A stretch of DNA of 38,199 bases from NCBI RefSeq assembly GCF_000417875.1, contig NW_006920895.1, positions 342,784-380,982 of the forward strand, read 5' to 3'. The notes beneath the pieces were generated by a model. That model searched no databases. It was given only the letters and a program-made list of their open reading frames with translations, and was not told the origin of the DNA. Below, piece by piece: positions 19,219-29,534 of this stretch (position 1 is its first letter; the number at the start of each line of letters is the position of its first letter). This DNA comes from Pseudozyma flocculosa PF-1. Taxonomy: Eukaryota > Basidiomycota > Ustilaginomycetes > Ustilaginales > Ustilaginaceae. The position numbers and the translations under genes were made by a program.

Positions 19219-20278
19219 AAGAGATGAGAGAGAGGGGAGAGGGGAGAGTGAGTACGAGTGGGCTTATGAGGCAAATGGGGCGACCCATCCCGGCCCGCGA
19301 CCAGACGATGAGGGGCGGAAAGAAAGAGACGAGACGAGGAGGCGCACTCCGTCCGAGCACTTGGCGCAGCGAGAGGGCGAGCTGGCGCGGGTGGGCCCGA
19401 TCGGCAAAGATAGCGGCGTGCGCGGGAGCGGAGCGTAGCTCGGAGGCGGCGCGGGTGGGCGACGCACCCATGCGGTCCAGGTCAAGCTCGACCGGCCAAA
19501 GACGCTACGGGGATCGCAGAGCAAAGAAGCTCGATGGGCGCGAGCCTCATCCAACGCGCCGTTCGCTACTCGTCCACGAGACAGGACAAAGAAACGATGT
19601 GCTCTGGACGAGGGCGCGCCAGTCTCGGCCTCGTTCCTATGCCGACAGGAGCAGTCTCGAAGAGTGATCTTCGAGGAGGGGGGGGGGGNGGGGGGGGTGT
19701 GGTAGGAGCGACGGCCGTCGTCGGTCCGCGTCGCGTCGCCGCGCTACACTCGTCGGCCTCCGCGTCGGACGGCGACNNNNNNNNNNNNNNNNNNNNTGCC
19801 GCGCTCAACTCTGGGCTCCGCTGACGGCGCAACATCCATCGTCGAGAGTCGAGCTTCTCATTTGCGCGGGCAGTCTACGAAGCGGAGGGAGCAGGGTGTC
19901 AATGAGACCAAGACCGCGCGAGAAGGAGAGAGAGGTAGAACGCGCTGGGAGGCCGAGTAGAGCAAATGGCGTCGGGACATGCCAAGGCGAGGTGGCCGTG
20001 GACATTCGGCGGGTCGATCTGGTTCTACGGGGATCGTCGAGGCACAAGTCTGAGAGCCGCCAGTCTAGCGGGTTGGATGGCGATGTGATCAACTCGCTTC
20101 TCGCTTCTGGCGCGATGGATGGCGAGGGCGGGCGAGCAAGACGTGCCATGGGTAAGGGCCGTTCGGGATCTTGAAAGATCGGACGGAACTGGATCGCGAG
20201 GGGCAGAAAGATACCGCATCCTCGCGTGCTGTCGGCGCTTGCAGTGAGCGCCTCTCGAACGAAAGCGAGGCTCTCTGT
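19219..20278. other. Intergenic region between copies C and D, containing assembly gap and poly-G run
   Basis: I see no gene. It holds a 20-nt G run with one ambiguous base (19678-19697) and 20 consecutive Ns (19777-19796). It should contain the missing 5' end and promoter of copy C, but I find no YWLYKRDTD-coding segment in it. Confidence 0.55.
19777..19796. other. Assembly gap (20 N)
   Basis: Twenty consecutive N symbols. The true length of the missing sequence is unknown. A single N at 19689 within a G homopolymer shows that base quality is poor nearby. Confidence 0.98.
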
Positions 20279-23197
20279 TCAGCGCTCGGGACCGCGGTCG
20301 TTCTGGCCGGTCTCTCGGCCGTCTTGGCGCTCATCGCGCGCGGTGCTGGGACCTTCTTCGACCTTGGACCCCATTGGATAGCCAAGGCACGTCAGAGTGG
20401 CCCAGAGCCCTAAGCACGAAATGTCGATCCCGACCTCGACCGCGGCAGCGCGCATGACGGCAGCCACGCGTTCCATGGCCTCACGCTGCTCGTCGACGAG
20501 GGACTGAAAGACGTCGGGCATCTCGCGGTACCGGCCGTTCCACCAGTCGAGCGTGATCAGCGTCTCGACGACGGCCTTCATGGGTGAGAAGCAGTGCGGG
20601 AAAGCCGGCTCCCGCATCAGCACCTTGCTCTCCTTTTGCAGCGCGGCATAGACGGCCTCGAAGACGCGCGAACAGCGCGTGTTGAGTCCGATGTGGTCGA
20701 AGCAGAGTCCTGGCATGTCGGAGCAAAGGCCCTCGGCGAGGATGTCGAGCAGTTCCACAATCGCGAGGCTGCGTTTCGACTTCGACCTTCCTCTGTGCTG
20801 GGTGGGCAGCTTCGCCGGTCGGCTGTGGGCGCTTTGGGCGACTGTGGCCCTCTGCGTCACGCGCAGCTGCTTGGCCTTCGAGCTCGCGAGGAGCTTCTGC
20901 ACCGTCCCGTTGTTGATGTCGGCCTGGAGCACCGCCGTGCGATGGTCGCGGCAGGTGCAAGAGATGCCCTCGAAGATGGACACAAAGGTCGCATCATTGG
21001 CGAAGCGGTTCAGCTGCGGCTCGACCTCTGCCCTCCTGCCCATCCTTGCCGACCGCAATAGACGCGCCGTGCTGCTGTCCAAGAGGCGCTGGACCAGATG
21101 CGGCGGATATCCATACGTGCGCAAGGCGGCCCTGGTCGATTCGGAGAGGCACGTCGGCGGGCTGCTGCCCCCGAAGAGCTGCTCCGGCCCGCGCAGCCGG
21201 ACGATCTGCTCCATGTCCGGCCATGCAAAGCCGTCGAGGGGGGACTGCCCAGCTGTCAGGTAGCCCTTGCAGGCCGTGAAGAGATGGAGGGCGGCCAGCG
21301 CCAAGCCACTGCATCGAGCGACTTCCGCGCCCGTTTCGCGCAGCTTGAGGAGCCCCCTGAACGTCTGCAGGCCGCAGAAGATCGGATGGCGGTCGAGGAA
21401 AGGTTGCCTCGTAGCCGGAGAGCAGAGATAATCCGCGTGGCAGCACGATCGGTCCGTGCAGGCGTGGTGGCAGCGCTTGAGCAGCTCTTGCACCAGCTCA
21501 CGGATCAAAATGATCGCCAGCTCCTGGTCCTCGTGGTGGACTTTGCACCGGTTGGGCTCGCACTTGTTCCGCAGGGCCTCGTTGAGCGTCAGTTCGAGAT
21601 GGTGCAGGCACGTAAAGGCCTCGACGCGTCCGCGGCGGTTGTCGTGCTGCAGAACGTGGTTGATGTCGAGGTAGACCTGCATCTCGAAGGCCAAGAGGAG
21701 CGATGGCCCGTCCGTCGAACGCAGAAAGTGGCTCATCTCGCGCGTCAGGGCGTCGGGGCTGTTGCCGCTGGCGTCGAGGGCCTTGGACGGACCGAGAACT
21801 CTGCGTATGCGGTCCTTGGTCTGCTGCAGGTGCTGCTTCAACGAGCGCTTCAGATCGTCAGGGATCTCGTCGTTGGCTTCGAGCAACTGCAGCGCATCGA
21901 GATCCCCGGCTCGGACAGTCGCGTCGTCAAAGGTGGCAAAGTCGTTCAGAGCGGCGTAAAGGAGGTCTTGATCCAGTCGCCGTCGCTGCGCGTGCGAGAG
22001 CAGGGCCACATCGAATCCAGGCGCTTCGGCGTCGAACAGGCCTTCCAGAGAGGGCTCGTGACAGTCGTCATCGTCTAGCCTGTCCGCCCGCCAGTCGCTC
22101 AGAACGCGGAACGGCAGCAGGAAGAAGTGTTCCTCGACCGTCGTGCGGGCATCTTCATGAGCCTTTACGCGGCATCCTGTGCTGTTGCCGTCGTCGAGCT
22201 CCTCGCCGCCGTCGTCCAGGTCCTTTCCGGCGGGCAGGTCCAGCGCGTAGTCGAACAGGGCCTCGAGGATGGCGCTCGGATCAGCGAAGAGGTCTCGGTA
22301 GCGCTCGACGATGTCGTTGTGCGCCTTGGCCACCAGCTGAAACGCCGTGTTGGTCGTCAGCGAGGCGGTGACGAGGTCCATCTTGCGCTGGCGGTAGTCG
22401 CTCCACAGCTGGCGTAGAAAGGCGCGGACGTCGTTGAGGTCGGTGTAGAAGGCCATGAAGGCGCACAACGCCTCGTCAACATTGTCCTCGATGCGGTACA
22501 GGAGCGTCTCTCCGGCGTCGCTGTCGGTATCTTCGTCTTCGCTGCTGCCGCGCTCCCCGTCGCTCTCTGCGAAGAGGTGCAGTCGGCCAAAGAGGTGGCC
22601 GGACGAGGCGTCATCGCCGCTGCTGTCCGTGCGAGGCTCGCTGTACGCCTTGGCCCTATGCTGGCTTCTGCCGCGCTTCTTGGCGCCCCTCTTGGCTCGG
22701 ATCTTCTTCCATCCTGCCGCCTGTTGCGGATGCTCCTCGTTGTCGCCGTTGCCGCCTTCGTCCTTGTCCGTTTCCTCGCAGGGCTGCAGGATCTGGAAGA
22801 CCTCGGCAAGCACCTCGACGAAGTAGACGTGCTTGTCGCAGAGCTGGCCCTGGTCCTCGAACGCCTTGAGGTAGGCAATGCGGCGCGAGATGCAGCGTCG
22901 GATGAGGCGCAGCTTGGCGGGCGGCACCGCATGGCGCTTGTCGGCGATGTAGCGGGCGAGCTCGATGAACTGCGGGATCCTGAGGACGTAGCGGTACTGC
23001 GGCATGGCGTCTGTCGGGCCGCCGTGGCTGCAGCCGGAGCTGACGGTGAACGTCGACACCTTCTTGCGCGGGTCGACCTCGGCCGCGGTGAAGCGCTTGC
23101 GCGGGAAGCCGAGCGAGAGCGCCGTGGTGGCCAGCCAGCTGGCGCAGCGATCCGTGTCGCGCTTGTAGAGCCAGTAGGCGGAGACGTAGCCGTCCAT
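20279..23197 (-). CDS. DUF6604-family protein, array copy D (972 aa)
   Basis: A single open frame. The start is placed at MDGYVSAYWLYKRDTD (23197), the conserved array start, instead of an in-frame Met 36 codons upstream whose extra residues are Pro/Ser-rich and not shared. Blocks in order: ASWLATTALSLGFPRKRF, YRYVLRIPQFIELARYIA (68-85), HVYFVEVLAEVFQIL, a basic patch WKKIRAKRGAKKRGR (163-177), an acidic stretch (about 211-230), DLVTASLTTNTAFQLV, SPDALTREMSHF, LDRHPIFCGLQTF, WPDMEQIVRLRGPE, CTCRDH and LCFDHIGLNTRC. It has an extra helical insert before SPDALTREMS (about 40 residues, NDEIPDDLKRSLKQHLQQ) that other copies lack. No signal peptide or membrane helix is seen. Function is unknown. 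Confidence 0.88.
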   Translation of the reverse strand: MDGYVSAYWLYKRDTDRCASWLATTALSLGFPRKRFTAAEVDPRKKVSTFTVSSGCSHGGPTDAMPQYRYVLRIPQFIELARYIADKRHAVPPAKLRLIRRCISRRIAYLKAFEDQGQLCDKHVYFVEVLAEVFQILQPCEETDKDEGGNGDNEEHPQQAAGWKKIRAKRGAKKRGRSQHRAKAYSEPRTDSSGDDASSGHLFGRLHLFAESDGERGSSEDEDTDSDAGETLLYRIEDNVDEALCAFMAFYTDLNDVRAFLRQLWSDYRQRKMDLVTASLTTNTAFQLVAKAHNDIVERYRDLFADPSAILEALFDYALDLPAGKDLDDGGEELDDGNSTGCRVKAHEDARTTVEEHFFLLPFRVLSDWRADRLDDDDCHEPSLEGLFDAEAPGFDVALLSHAQRRRLDQDLLYAALNDFATFDDATVRAGDLDALQLLEANDEIPDDLKRSLKQHLQQTKDRIRRVLGPSKALDASGNSPDALTREMSHFLRSTDGPSLLLAFEMQVYLDINHVLQHDNRRGRVEAFTCLHHLELTLNEALRNKCEPNRCKVHHEDQELAIILIRELVQELLKRCHHACTDRSCCHADYLCSPATRQPFLDRHPIFCGLQTFRGLLKLRETGAEVARCSGLALAALHLFTACKGYLTAGQSPLDGFAWPDMEQIVRLRGPEQLFGGSSPPTCLSESTRAALRTYGYPPHLVQRLLDSSTARLLRSARMGRRAEVEPQLNRFANDATFVSIFEGISCTCRDHRTAVLQADINNGTVQKLLASSKAKQLRVTQRATVAQSAHSRPAKLPTQHRGRSKSKRSLAIVELLDILAEGLCSDMPGLCFDHIGLNTRCSRVFEAVYAALQKESKVLMREPAFPHCFSPMKAVVETLITLDWWNGRYREMPDVFQSLVDEQREAMERVAAVMRAAAVEVGIDISCLGLWATLTCLGYPMGSKVEEGPSTARDERQDGRETGQNDRGPER

Positions 23198-23490
23198 CTC
23201 GGTGCCGGATGAAGATGCGTGTGTATTTGGTGATGGGACGCGGTGAGGTCGAGGGGAGGAATCAGGAGGACGCTGGAGGCGATCAGGCCAGGCCAGCGTT
23301 GGCAAGGGTGGATCGAGGTCAAGATGGTCGGTGACGAGTCTAGCTGGCCTAGAAAGTGGCGAAGAGAGCGAGTGAGGGTGAGGATGAGGAGGTCGCTAGT
23401 CGTACTGAGGCGGAGCCGACAGGCTGGTGAGATGTGCGAAGGTGGGAGGGAGAGAAGAGGACGACGTGTCAATGCAGGTCACAGGCGGCT

Positions 23491-23497
23491 CTTATAA
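23491..23497 (-). promoter_or_regulatory. Possible TATA box upstream of copy D
   Basis: The sequence CTTATAAG lies about 295 bp upstream of the copy D ATG in a GC-rich setting where AT-rich hexamers are rare. The distance allows a long leader. This is only a motif match. Confidence 0.25.
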
Positions 23498-24099
23498 GGG
23501 GAGGACGGCAGATGAAGTACCTCAAGCGGAGCCCAGGGAACGGTGACCAGAAGCTGGAGGGCCGCGCTCCGCTCGCGCAAAGGCGGGATGGGATGGCGGC
23601 AAGGATGGGGGAAGGGAGTCGAGGACGGAGGCGGATGGATGCGCCGCGCAGGCATGCGCAGGCGCGGGGCGGAGGCTGGCCGAGCGGGTCGCTAGGCCCT
23701 CGCGTCGAGCGGCCTTCTACGACGGCGCGGCGACCGTGGAGCGGCAGAGGCGGACGGGTCGAGAGGCAGGAGGGAGCGGAGAGCACCGCTGGCGCCGCCA
23801 AGCTAGATCAAAACGGATGCTGTCGGCATCGCCTTGGCCTGCTGCCTGTCCGCCTGAGTTTGGCGACGTCGAGCGGAAGCTGTCGATGTGTGGCGCTCTG
23901 AGAAAAGAGGCGGATGCGATCCCTCGCGGCGACGTCCTCCTGGCAATGTAAGGTGCTGCCGAGCCGAGAAAGGCTTGCCCACGGCGGATGCCACGCAGTC
24001 GAGGTTGCTGTCTGTCAGCGAGCTCGACGAGAAGGCGCCGCACCGATCCTTACTCGTACTCGACGTCGAAGGGCGGCGACAAGCTTACGGTCACGCCGC

Positions 24100-24937
24100 G
24101 AAATGTGGCGAGTCACTCGACGGTGAGCAGATGGATGCGTGAGGCGGCCCTTGACAGTCCAGATCGCCTCGAGTGTGCCGTGGACGACTCGGACTGGCAG
24201 CTGGGCAAGTCGACAGGGTGGCTTGGCAACGTCCCAGGCTACCTTGCGGCCGAGGTCGGTGAGCGCGGCTATGAGGTAGGCGTCCAGTGTATGCCGCAAA
24301 GGCGTGTGCGTGCGATGAGGCGGGCCGCTGCTCGCCCTCGACGTGTCCCTGGATGGAAGGCGAAGGGGCAACCCAAGGAGGAGGCTGGCCGTCGAGTGAG
24401 GGGAGGCCGTATTTAGCACGAGACGACCTGAGCCCGACACGCTCGAGGCTGCTGGCTCGTACCTGATCATGGCTGGGCGTCGGTGGGCAGCGGGAAAATG
24501 GAGGCTTCTTGGGGTGGCTTGGGTTCGGCGGCGGCGGTGGTGTCGGTGTCGTAGGGGCAGGGCGATGGTCGTGGGCGAAGAGCAGCGAGTGGCGTCCAAG
24601 GTGGGCTGGGGCAGCCCCACCGAGTCGGCGGCTCATTTCGAGCTTGGCCTGTGATTGCATTTGTTGCAGGGCCTCGTCGTCGCGGTGTCGAACTGGATGG
24701 TTGTCTGAAGTGTCGAAATCGAGAACGTGCCTGGTCGTCTGAGGAGAAAACAAGGCCGCTGAACACACACACACGGACCGCTGCGACGGCCAGTCTCCCT
24801 CGAGGAGGTGGCAAGCTGAACCTCTCGCTCGCTGCTCTCCACCACGGCCTTCTCCCTTTGTCCTCGGGGCTTGGTCTTGCGGCCGGCGCTCCCCACTCAA
24901 CCCACCCTGCTCGCTCTTCTTGCATCACGCAGTTCAC
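24100..24937 (-). other. Possible unrecognised spliced gene fragment
   Basis: On the minus strand a good 3' splice site (TTGTTTTCTCCTCAG) ends at about 24740, preceded by a GT microsatellite. It is followed by a frame reading RHRDDEALQQMQSQAKLEMS and RRLGG, and then by a donor-like CAG/GTACGAG at about 24460. Downstream frames contain ordered-looking stretches (for example HTLDAYLIAALTDLGRK). I recognise no family, and the exon chain cannot be closed by eye. The plus strand also has a frame here (LTVTPRNVASHSTVSRW). Both may be chance. Confidence 0.22.
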
Positions 24938-25436
24938 ACATGCAATTCAATTCAACTGGACCTTTGGGTGCGACAGGGCTGGCTGGACCTCATAAACAAG
25001 GCAGAGCTCACCCTTCCTTGACCCCATGTTGCTCTAGCATGGTCCATCATGTAGCATCAATTACATCAGCCTTTCGCTACAGCTTCCTCGGGTGGGCTTT
25101 GACAGAACTTCATTCAAAACATCTGCAGCAAAGGTAGCAAGCAAGGGCAAGGCCACCAGGCTGTGGAGCGAACCTGCTGCATTGTGCTGCCAAAGAGGGC
25201 AGGGCAAGACGAGCCGAGCCCTTGCTGCACCGAGGAAGAGGCCAAACCGTCGCCCGTGCCCGCTCTCGGCCTCGATTGACGTCGCCATCTACCCCCTCGC
25301 GACAGCCATGCCGGCGCGTACGCCTTCCGCTGCCCATTTGCTCGCGAGCAACGACAAAGAGGGAGGGGCACAGCTCGACCAGAGCAAGAACAAGGGAGGC
25401 GGCTATGCAACGAAGCCAGAGGAGCATCGAGGGTGG

Positions 25437-27799
25437 TCAGCGATCAGGGCCGAGATCGTCCGACTCGGCGGTGCGGCTCTCTGCGATCATCTCGTCGTCA
25501 CCCGAGGCCAAGGCGGGGCCGTTCGCGGCCAAACGCGTCGCTGAACCATCGACGGCGTGCGGCGGCAACATGGCCTTTAGCCTTTGGCACTCGACGTCGG
25601 CCCCGACCTCGTCGAGCGCGTCGCGCATGGTCCCGGCGACGCGGAGGAGGAGCGCCCGCTGGGCGTCGATCCGCGGAAAGTGTCGACCGGGAAACCTTCG
25701 GCCCACGTCCTGCCAGAAGTGGATGTCGACCAGCGTCTTGATCACGGCCTGCATCGGGCGCCATGCCTTTGGAAAGTCGTCGTCGCCGCCGAGGACGGCC
25801 CGACCTTCTTCGAGCGCCTTGTAGACCGCCTCGAAGATGCGGGTGCAGCGCGTGTGCAGGGCCATGTAGTCGAAGCACAAGTCTTGCGCGTCCGCCGACA
25901 ACCCCGAAGCGAGGACCGAGAGGAGCTCGACCAACGACAGAGCCCGTCTCGACCTGGACCCGCGCCCCGCGTGCGCTTTCGAGGTCGGCTTGCCGGCGGC
26001 AGCGTCCTTGCGTGCCTGGCGCATCTGCTTGGCATTGAGGTCTGCGAGCAGGCCCTGAACCGATCCCTCGTTGATCTTGGCCTGCAGGAGCGCTATCCTG
26101 TGGTTCGCGCAGGTGCAGGTCATGTCGGTGAAGATGGAAAGGAAGGCCGAGTCGTTCGACAGCCGATCAAGTCGCGGGACGGTGTCATGCTTTCCAGCCA
26201 TCTTGTGAGCGCGCTCCAGTCGAAGGGGGCCGCCGTGCAGGACGTCGAGCACCGTCTGCTCGAGGTAGCCGTAGGTCCCCATTGCGGCCTTGCACGCTTC
26301 CGTCAGGCCGGTCGGAACGTCGCTGCTGAACAGCTTCTCGGGCCCATGCAGCTCGAGAACGAGGTCAATGTCGGGCCAGACGAGCGCATCCTCGGTCGGC
26401 TCTTTGCCGAGCAAGATGTTGCAGGCGTTGTAGAGGTGCAGGCCAGCGAGGACGAGCCCGCCGCAGCTAGCCGCGTCACCACCGGCATTGCGGTGAAGGA
26501 ACAGCGCACGGAAGGTCTGCAGGCAACACAGGGCCGGGTGGTAGCCGAGCGAGGGGATCTCGGCCTCGGGGACCCAGGTCTCCTCACGGCCACGATCCTC
26601 TGTAGCGACGCCCAGAGCGCGGCACTGGAGCTCCTCGAGGAGGTAGCGGACGTTGTTGAACGTCTCCCTGGGGTCGTCCTTGTGGCCGGAACAGAGGTTG
26701 GGCTGTCGGTCGTTGCTGGCCGCCTCGTCGAGGTGCTGCTTGATGCGCACCATGTGGGCTTGCGCTTCCAGTCGGCCTCGATGGTTGTCCAGCTGGAGAA
26801 CGCGGTTGATGTCGATGTAGACCCGCATCTGGAAGGCGAGGAGGATCGTCGGTCCGACGTTGCCGCGCAGGCAGCGGCTCATTTCGCGAGTGAGGGCGTC
26901 GGGACTGTTGGCACTGATGTCCATTGACCTCTTGGGACCGTCAGCAACCTTCCATGCGCCAAAGTCAAAGGCTCGAAGGTTGATGAAGGCGTCGATGGTC
27001 AGGAACCAGTCGAGACGCGTGCGTTCCCTGTGTCGGAGCGTGGCATACACGGGACTGCTGAGCAGCGGTCGGATCTCGCCAGAGACTTTGTTGGGCATGC
27101 TTCCATCGACTCGGTAGCGCTTGAGGCAGTTGCTGAGCGCCAGGAAGGGCTCTACGAAGAAGTGATCGTGGACAAAGTCGTGGGCCTGCCACTCGGCGTC
27201 CCCCCAAACGCTGTCGTCGGCGACAGGCGGACCGTCGAGGCGCCTATTCGCCTTGCTGTCCGTGCTGCTGAAGAGGTGCTTGCCCGTTCTCAGCTGGAAA
27301 GCGTAGTCGACGAGCGGGAACAGGACGTCCTCGGGGGCGTCGAAGAGCGAGCTGTAGCGCGACATGATGTCGGCGTGCGCCTTTTCCACGAGCTGGAAGG
27401 CCGTGTTGGTGGTGAGCGAGGCCGTCACGAGGTCCGTCTTGCGCTGGCGGCAGTCGGTCCAGAGGCTCTCGAGGAAACCGCGGATCTCGTTGAGGTCGGT
27501 GTAGAGCGCCATGAAGGCACACAGCGCCTCGTCGATGCTGTCCTCGACTTGGTAATGCAGGTCCTCGTCATTCGAGGCAGTATCGTCGGCGTCATCCTCG
27601 TCGTCGTCGATGATGAAAAGCTCGAGATGGCCGAAGGGGTTCTCGGTCGTGGTGCCGGTGCTGAAAGCGGCTGCTGAACGATGTCCGCCGTGCGCTGCCT
27701 TCTTGCCCTTGCCTCCCTTTTTTCCGCGCCTCTTGGACTTGGTCTTCTTCCAGGCGTGATGCTGAACCGAGACGCCGTCGTCGCCGCAGATGTCGCTCG

Positions 27800-27843
<44 letters not shown>

Positions 27844-28274
27844 GCAGCGCAAGGCTCGAGGATCTTGACGACCTCGATAAGGACCTCGACAAAGTAGACG
27901 TGGTTATCGACCGCGAGCTGGCCGTGCTTCTCAAAGAATTTGAGGCAAGCGAGACGGCGAGAGATGCAGCGACGGACGAGGGCCAGCTTGTTCTGGGGGA
28001 CCGAGTGGCTTTTGTTGGCGATGAACTGGGCGAGCTCGACAAACTGCGGGATGCGAAGGATGTACCGGTACTGCTGGCCTGTGGCCGTCGTCGTCCTGGA
28101 GCACCCGCCGCCAGCGGTGGGGTGGGCCATATGCATGTTCTTGCGGAGGTCGTCTTTGGCTGCTGCGAAGCGTTTGCGCGGGAAGCCGAGCGAGAGTGCC
28201 GTGGTGGCGAGCCAGCTCGCACAGCGGTCTGTGTCGCGCTTGTACAGCCAGTAGGTCGAGATGTACCCGTGCAT
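25437..28274 (-). CDS. DUF6604-family protein, array copy E (945 aa)
   Basis: A single open frame. The start is placed at MHGYISTYWLYKRDTD (28274); an upstream in-frame Met adds 13 unshared residues. The aspartate found at position 2 in the other copies is His here. Blocks: ASWLATTALSLGFPRKRF, YRYILRIPQFVELAQFIA (69-86), HVYFVEVLIEVVKIL, a 14-Gln run (145-158), a basic patch KKTKSKRRGKKGGKGKK (176-192), an acidic stretch (222-238), DLVTASLTTNTAF (280-292), SPDALTREMSRC, YHPALCCLQTF (the usual FCGLQ is CCLQ), WPDIDLVLELHGPE, CTCANH and LCFDYMALHTRC. Its SLFDAPED region is almost identical in DNA to copy A. Not secreted as far as I can see. Function is unknown. Confidence 0.88.
27801..27842 (-). 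repeat. (CTG)14 tract encoding polyQ in copy E
   Basis: Fourteen pure CTG units on the plus strand, read as fourteen CAG Gln codons, placed between the HVYFVEVL helix and the basic patch. Sister copies have short acidic or Gln-containing linkers at this position. Confidence 0.93.
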
Positions 28275-29534
28275 GGCGGTCGGCGAGGTGGAGAGGGAAG
28301 TGTGAGGCGGCAAGAGACTAACGGGCCGGAGGTTAAGGAACAGGGCGGTGCAAGGTTCAGCGGAAGAAGAGCAGAGGAAAGCATGAGATCGGTACGACGA
28401 AGGAGCAGACGACTCGGGGATAGGGGGGAATGCCGCTCGAAGCCGGCGACTCTGCTGTGCTTACCCGTGGACAGAGGGCAGCCCTGAAGCCAGAAGGAGA
28501 TTGACGACGTGCGAAGAGGGGGGAGGGGGTGATGGACGAAGAGCGACGGGATGACGGCAGAGGAATAGCAGATGGAGGGCGAAGAAGGAGGGTTGAAAGC
28601 GATGACGGACGAGAAGACAGGAGACGGTAGACGAAGAATGAGCGGATGGTGGTGGTGGTTATGATGGTGGTGGTAGTTATGATGATGGTGGTTAAGGAGA
28701 CCACCTCAGCCAACTCCAAGGACGCGACGCCCCCAAACCGATCCACAGGCGCAGGCGCAGGCGAGCCAGCCCGACCGCCCGCGCCACAAGGCCGACGATG
28801 CGGACGCGGGTGTGGCGCAGGATTCGGGGCGTAATCACGCATCGATCCAGCGCGGCCAGCATCTTCCAATCCGGTCCGGTCCGCTCAGTTAGCGGGGTTT
28901 GACTTGCGAAGGGTTGGATGGAAACGGGTGCCCAATGCGGTACCCTACCCTACCCTAGGCCTCTCACCTTGGAGCGGGACAGAAGCGACGATGGCAAGGG
29001 ATCCAGCCGTCTCCGTCCCACCCGACCGCTCGACCCACCCACGCAGCCAGGGACGAGGTGGTCGAGAGAGCTGGTGACTCCGCCCCACCCTCAAAGTGAA
29101 TAACCAGCCGGCCCAAGGGGGGATCACCAAGCCGCTCCTTCTCCCGCGGAAGCGGCATCAAACGCAACCAGCCGGCCAGCTTAGGTCTTCACCGTGCCCG
29201 CATCTCCTCGACCCGCGAGGCACCTCCAGTCCGGCGCGACGAAGCGAACGCAGCATTCACGATTGATTGTGCATCAAAAAAGGTCGCTCAAGGCTAAGCG
29301 GGCGGTTGGGCCAGCGAGCGACTGGGAAAACAAAGCTACGGAGGCAGAGGAGGCGAGGGTGGGTGCGTGGGCAGCGCGACCGTCGGGATGGAAGGCCGAG
29401 AGCGTCGAGAGAGCGATGGATTGGTCGGCAGGAAGAAGCTTCAAGAGGAAGGCGTCGAGGGGCCGGGCCCGATTTCGGATAGCGTCGTTCCGTGGCGACC
29501 GTGAGCACCCGCTCGCCCGCCCGTATGTGCCTCG
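28275..29534. other. Intergenic region between copies E and F
   Basis: I find no gene. A GGT/GAT-rich purine run (GGTGGTGGTTATGATGGTGG and on) lies at about 28645-28693, and a TACCC repeat (TACCCTACCCTACCCTAGG) at about 28941-28959. The region is the promoter side of copy E. Confidence 0.5.

Larger units (their letters stand above)
23198..25436. other. Long intergenic region between copies D and E
   Basis: At about 2.2 kb this is the longest gap inside the array. It holds the copy D promoter side, a possible unrecognised spliced gene (24100-24937), and a less GC-rich stretch at about 24925-25135 that differs in composition from its surroundings. No tRNA or recognisable transposon was seen. 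Confidence 0.5.

Noticed and set aside
23988..24416. Plus-strand frame with LTVTPRNVASHSTVSRWMRE, faintly like a recombinase helix-turn-helix
   Set aside because: No catalytic residues of tyrosine recombinases or transposases, no terminal repeats, and no target-site duplication could be seen.
28941..28959. TACCC repeats resembling telomere sequence
   Set aside because: Only three units, not the CCCTAA form usual in fungi, and inside a gene-containing region.
29441..29534. Extension of copy F past its stop at 29535
   Set aside because: The frame closes at the stop after the Ser/Asn-rich tail and no homology to sister C-termini continues beyond it.
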